DNA from: Dehalococcoidia bacterium
Lineage (GTDB): Bacteria; Chloroflexota; Dehalococcoidia; Dehalococcoidales; UBA1222
DNA length: 33,068 bases
Direction of reading: 5' to 3'
NCBI GenBank assembly: GCA_009776515.1
Contig: WRNP01000005.1
Span: forward strand, 1-33,068
Shown: positions 32,836-33,068 of the stretch, in pieces
Numbering within the stretch: the stretch's first letter is position 1
How the letters are laid out: every line of letters starts with the position of its first letter
Position numbers and translations under genes: made by a program
The notes under the pieces: model-generated
Databases searched by the model: none
What the model was told of the DNA's origin: nothing
Seen by the model: the letters and a program-made list of their open reading frames with translations, nothing else

Positions 32836-33068
32836 TTAAGACTTCCTTGCGTACATCACCACCATCAACACAAGTGCCACCACTAATAAGGCAGCTAGAA
32901 CTACCAGCCACCATGGGAAATTCGAAGCCTCTTTCTCTATCTCGGTATTAGTTATGGTAGCGGTTCTCTGAACTTCCGTCGGTACCGTAGCAGTGATGGT
33001 AGTAGGAACGGTGGTAGGAACAACGGCCGTAGTAGCACTGATCACTGTGGTAGGAATTGTTGTAGCCA
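32836..33068 (-). CDS. C-terminal part of a Thr/Val-rich stalked membrane protein (5' end outside window)
   Basis: The frame is open from the window edge, so the true start is beyond 33068; a GTG at 33045 is internal. The visible residues are a stalk rich in Thr, Val and Pro (VPTTVPTTITATVPTEVQ), a charged spacer (NTEIEKEASNF), one membrane helix (PWWLVVLAALLVVALVLMVV) and a short basic tail (MYARKS). This is the usual layout of a surface protein held by one C-terminal helix. It differs from the three-helix tail of the two plus-strand surface proteins. The function of the exported part is unknown. Confidence 0.75.
   Translation of the reverse strand, partial: ATTIPTTVISATTAVVPTTVPTTITATVPTEVQRTATITNTEIEKEASNFPWWLVVLAALLVVALVLMVVMYARKS

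Overview
The window reads as a stretch of bacterial chromosome of roughly even base composition, packed with housekeeping genes and cut by a short accessory segment and several large surface-protein genes. Gene content and style (T-box-controlled trp operon, EF-G paralog beside xerD, Thr/Pro-rich membrane-anchored surface proteins, many conserved small hypotheticals) suggest Chloroflexota, perhaps Dehalococcoidia-like. That placement is inference from memory and was not tested by any search.

Layout. 1-480: 3' end of a surface-protein gene with a Thr/Pro stalk and a three-helix membrane tail. 509-2834: terminator, promoter, ftsH, and a bidirectional terminator. 2946-9418 (minus strand): a coiled-coil protein gene, then uvrC - rsmI - small Cys protein - metG - polyprenyl synthase in a tightly spaced run. 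9534-13284 (plus): xerD coupled to a small membrane protein, then an EF-G-like GTPase. 13327-14316: a Na+/Ca2+-exchanger family protein. 14386-19221: promoter, tRNA-Trp-type T-box leader and trpEGDCF. 19222-22131: accessory segment with a broken IS3-type transposase, an AAA/DUF4143 ATPase, an unidentified protein remnant and an endonuclease/exonuclease/phosphatase-fold protein. 22319-26368: a 1349-residue surface protein with 14 RCC1 repeats. 26551-27141: an exported hypothetical. 27437-32532 (minus): prfA-prmC, acs and an NDP-sugar pyrophosphorylase. 32836-33068 (minus): 3' end of another stalked membrane-anchored protein.

How the parts work together. trpEGDCF carries chorismate through the steps up to indole-glycerol phosphate. 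Its leader has a UGG specifier and a UGGC bulge matching tRNA-Trp, so it should be controlled by tRNA-Trp charging. trpB and trpA do not follow; an IS scar lies where they might be expected. prfA and prmC form the usual pair of release factor and its methylase. FtsH, UvrC, RsmI, MetG and XerD are core functions.

The least ordinary features are: (1) the two surface proteins that share an 83% identical three-helix C-terminal domain although they lie about 26 kb apart; (2) the 14-blade RCC1 array, enough for two seven-bladed propellers, with visible internal block duplications; (3) the IS-scarred accessory segment after trpF; and (4) a recurrent extended -10 motif, TGNTANAAT, in front of at least five genes. 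I found no CRISPR array, no rRNA or tRNA gene and no clear new defence system.
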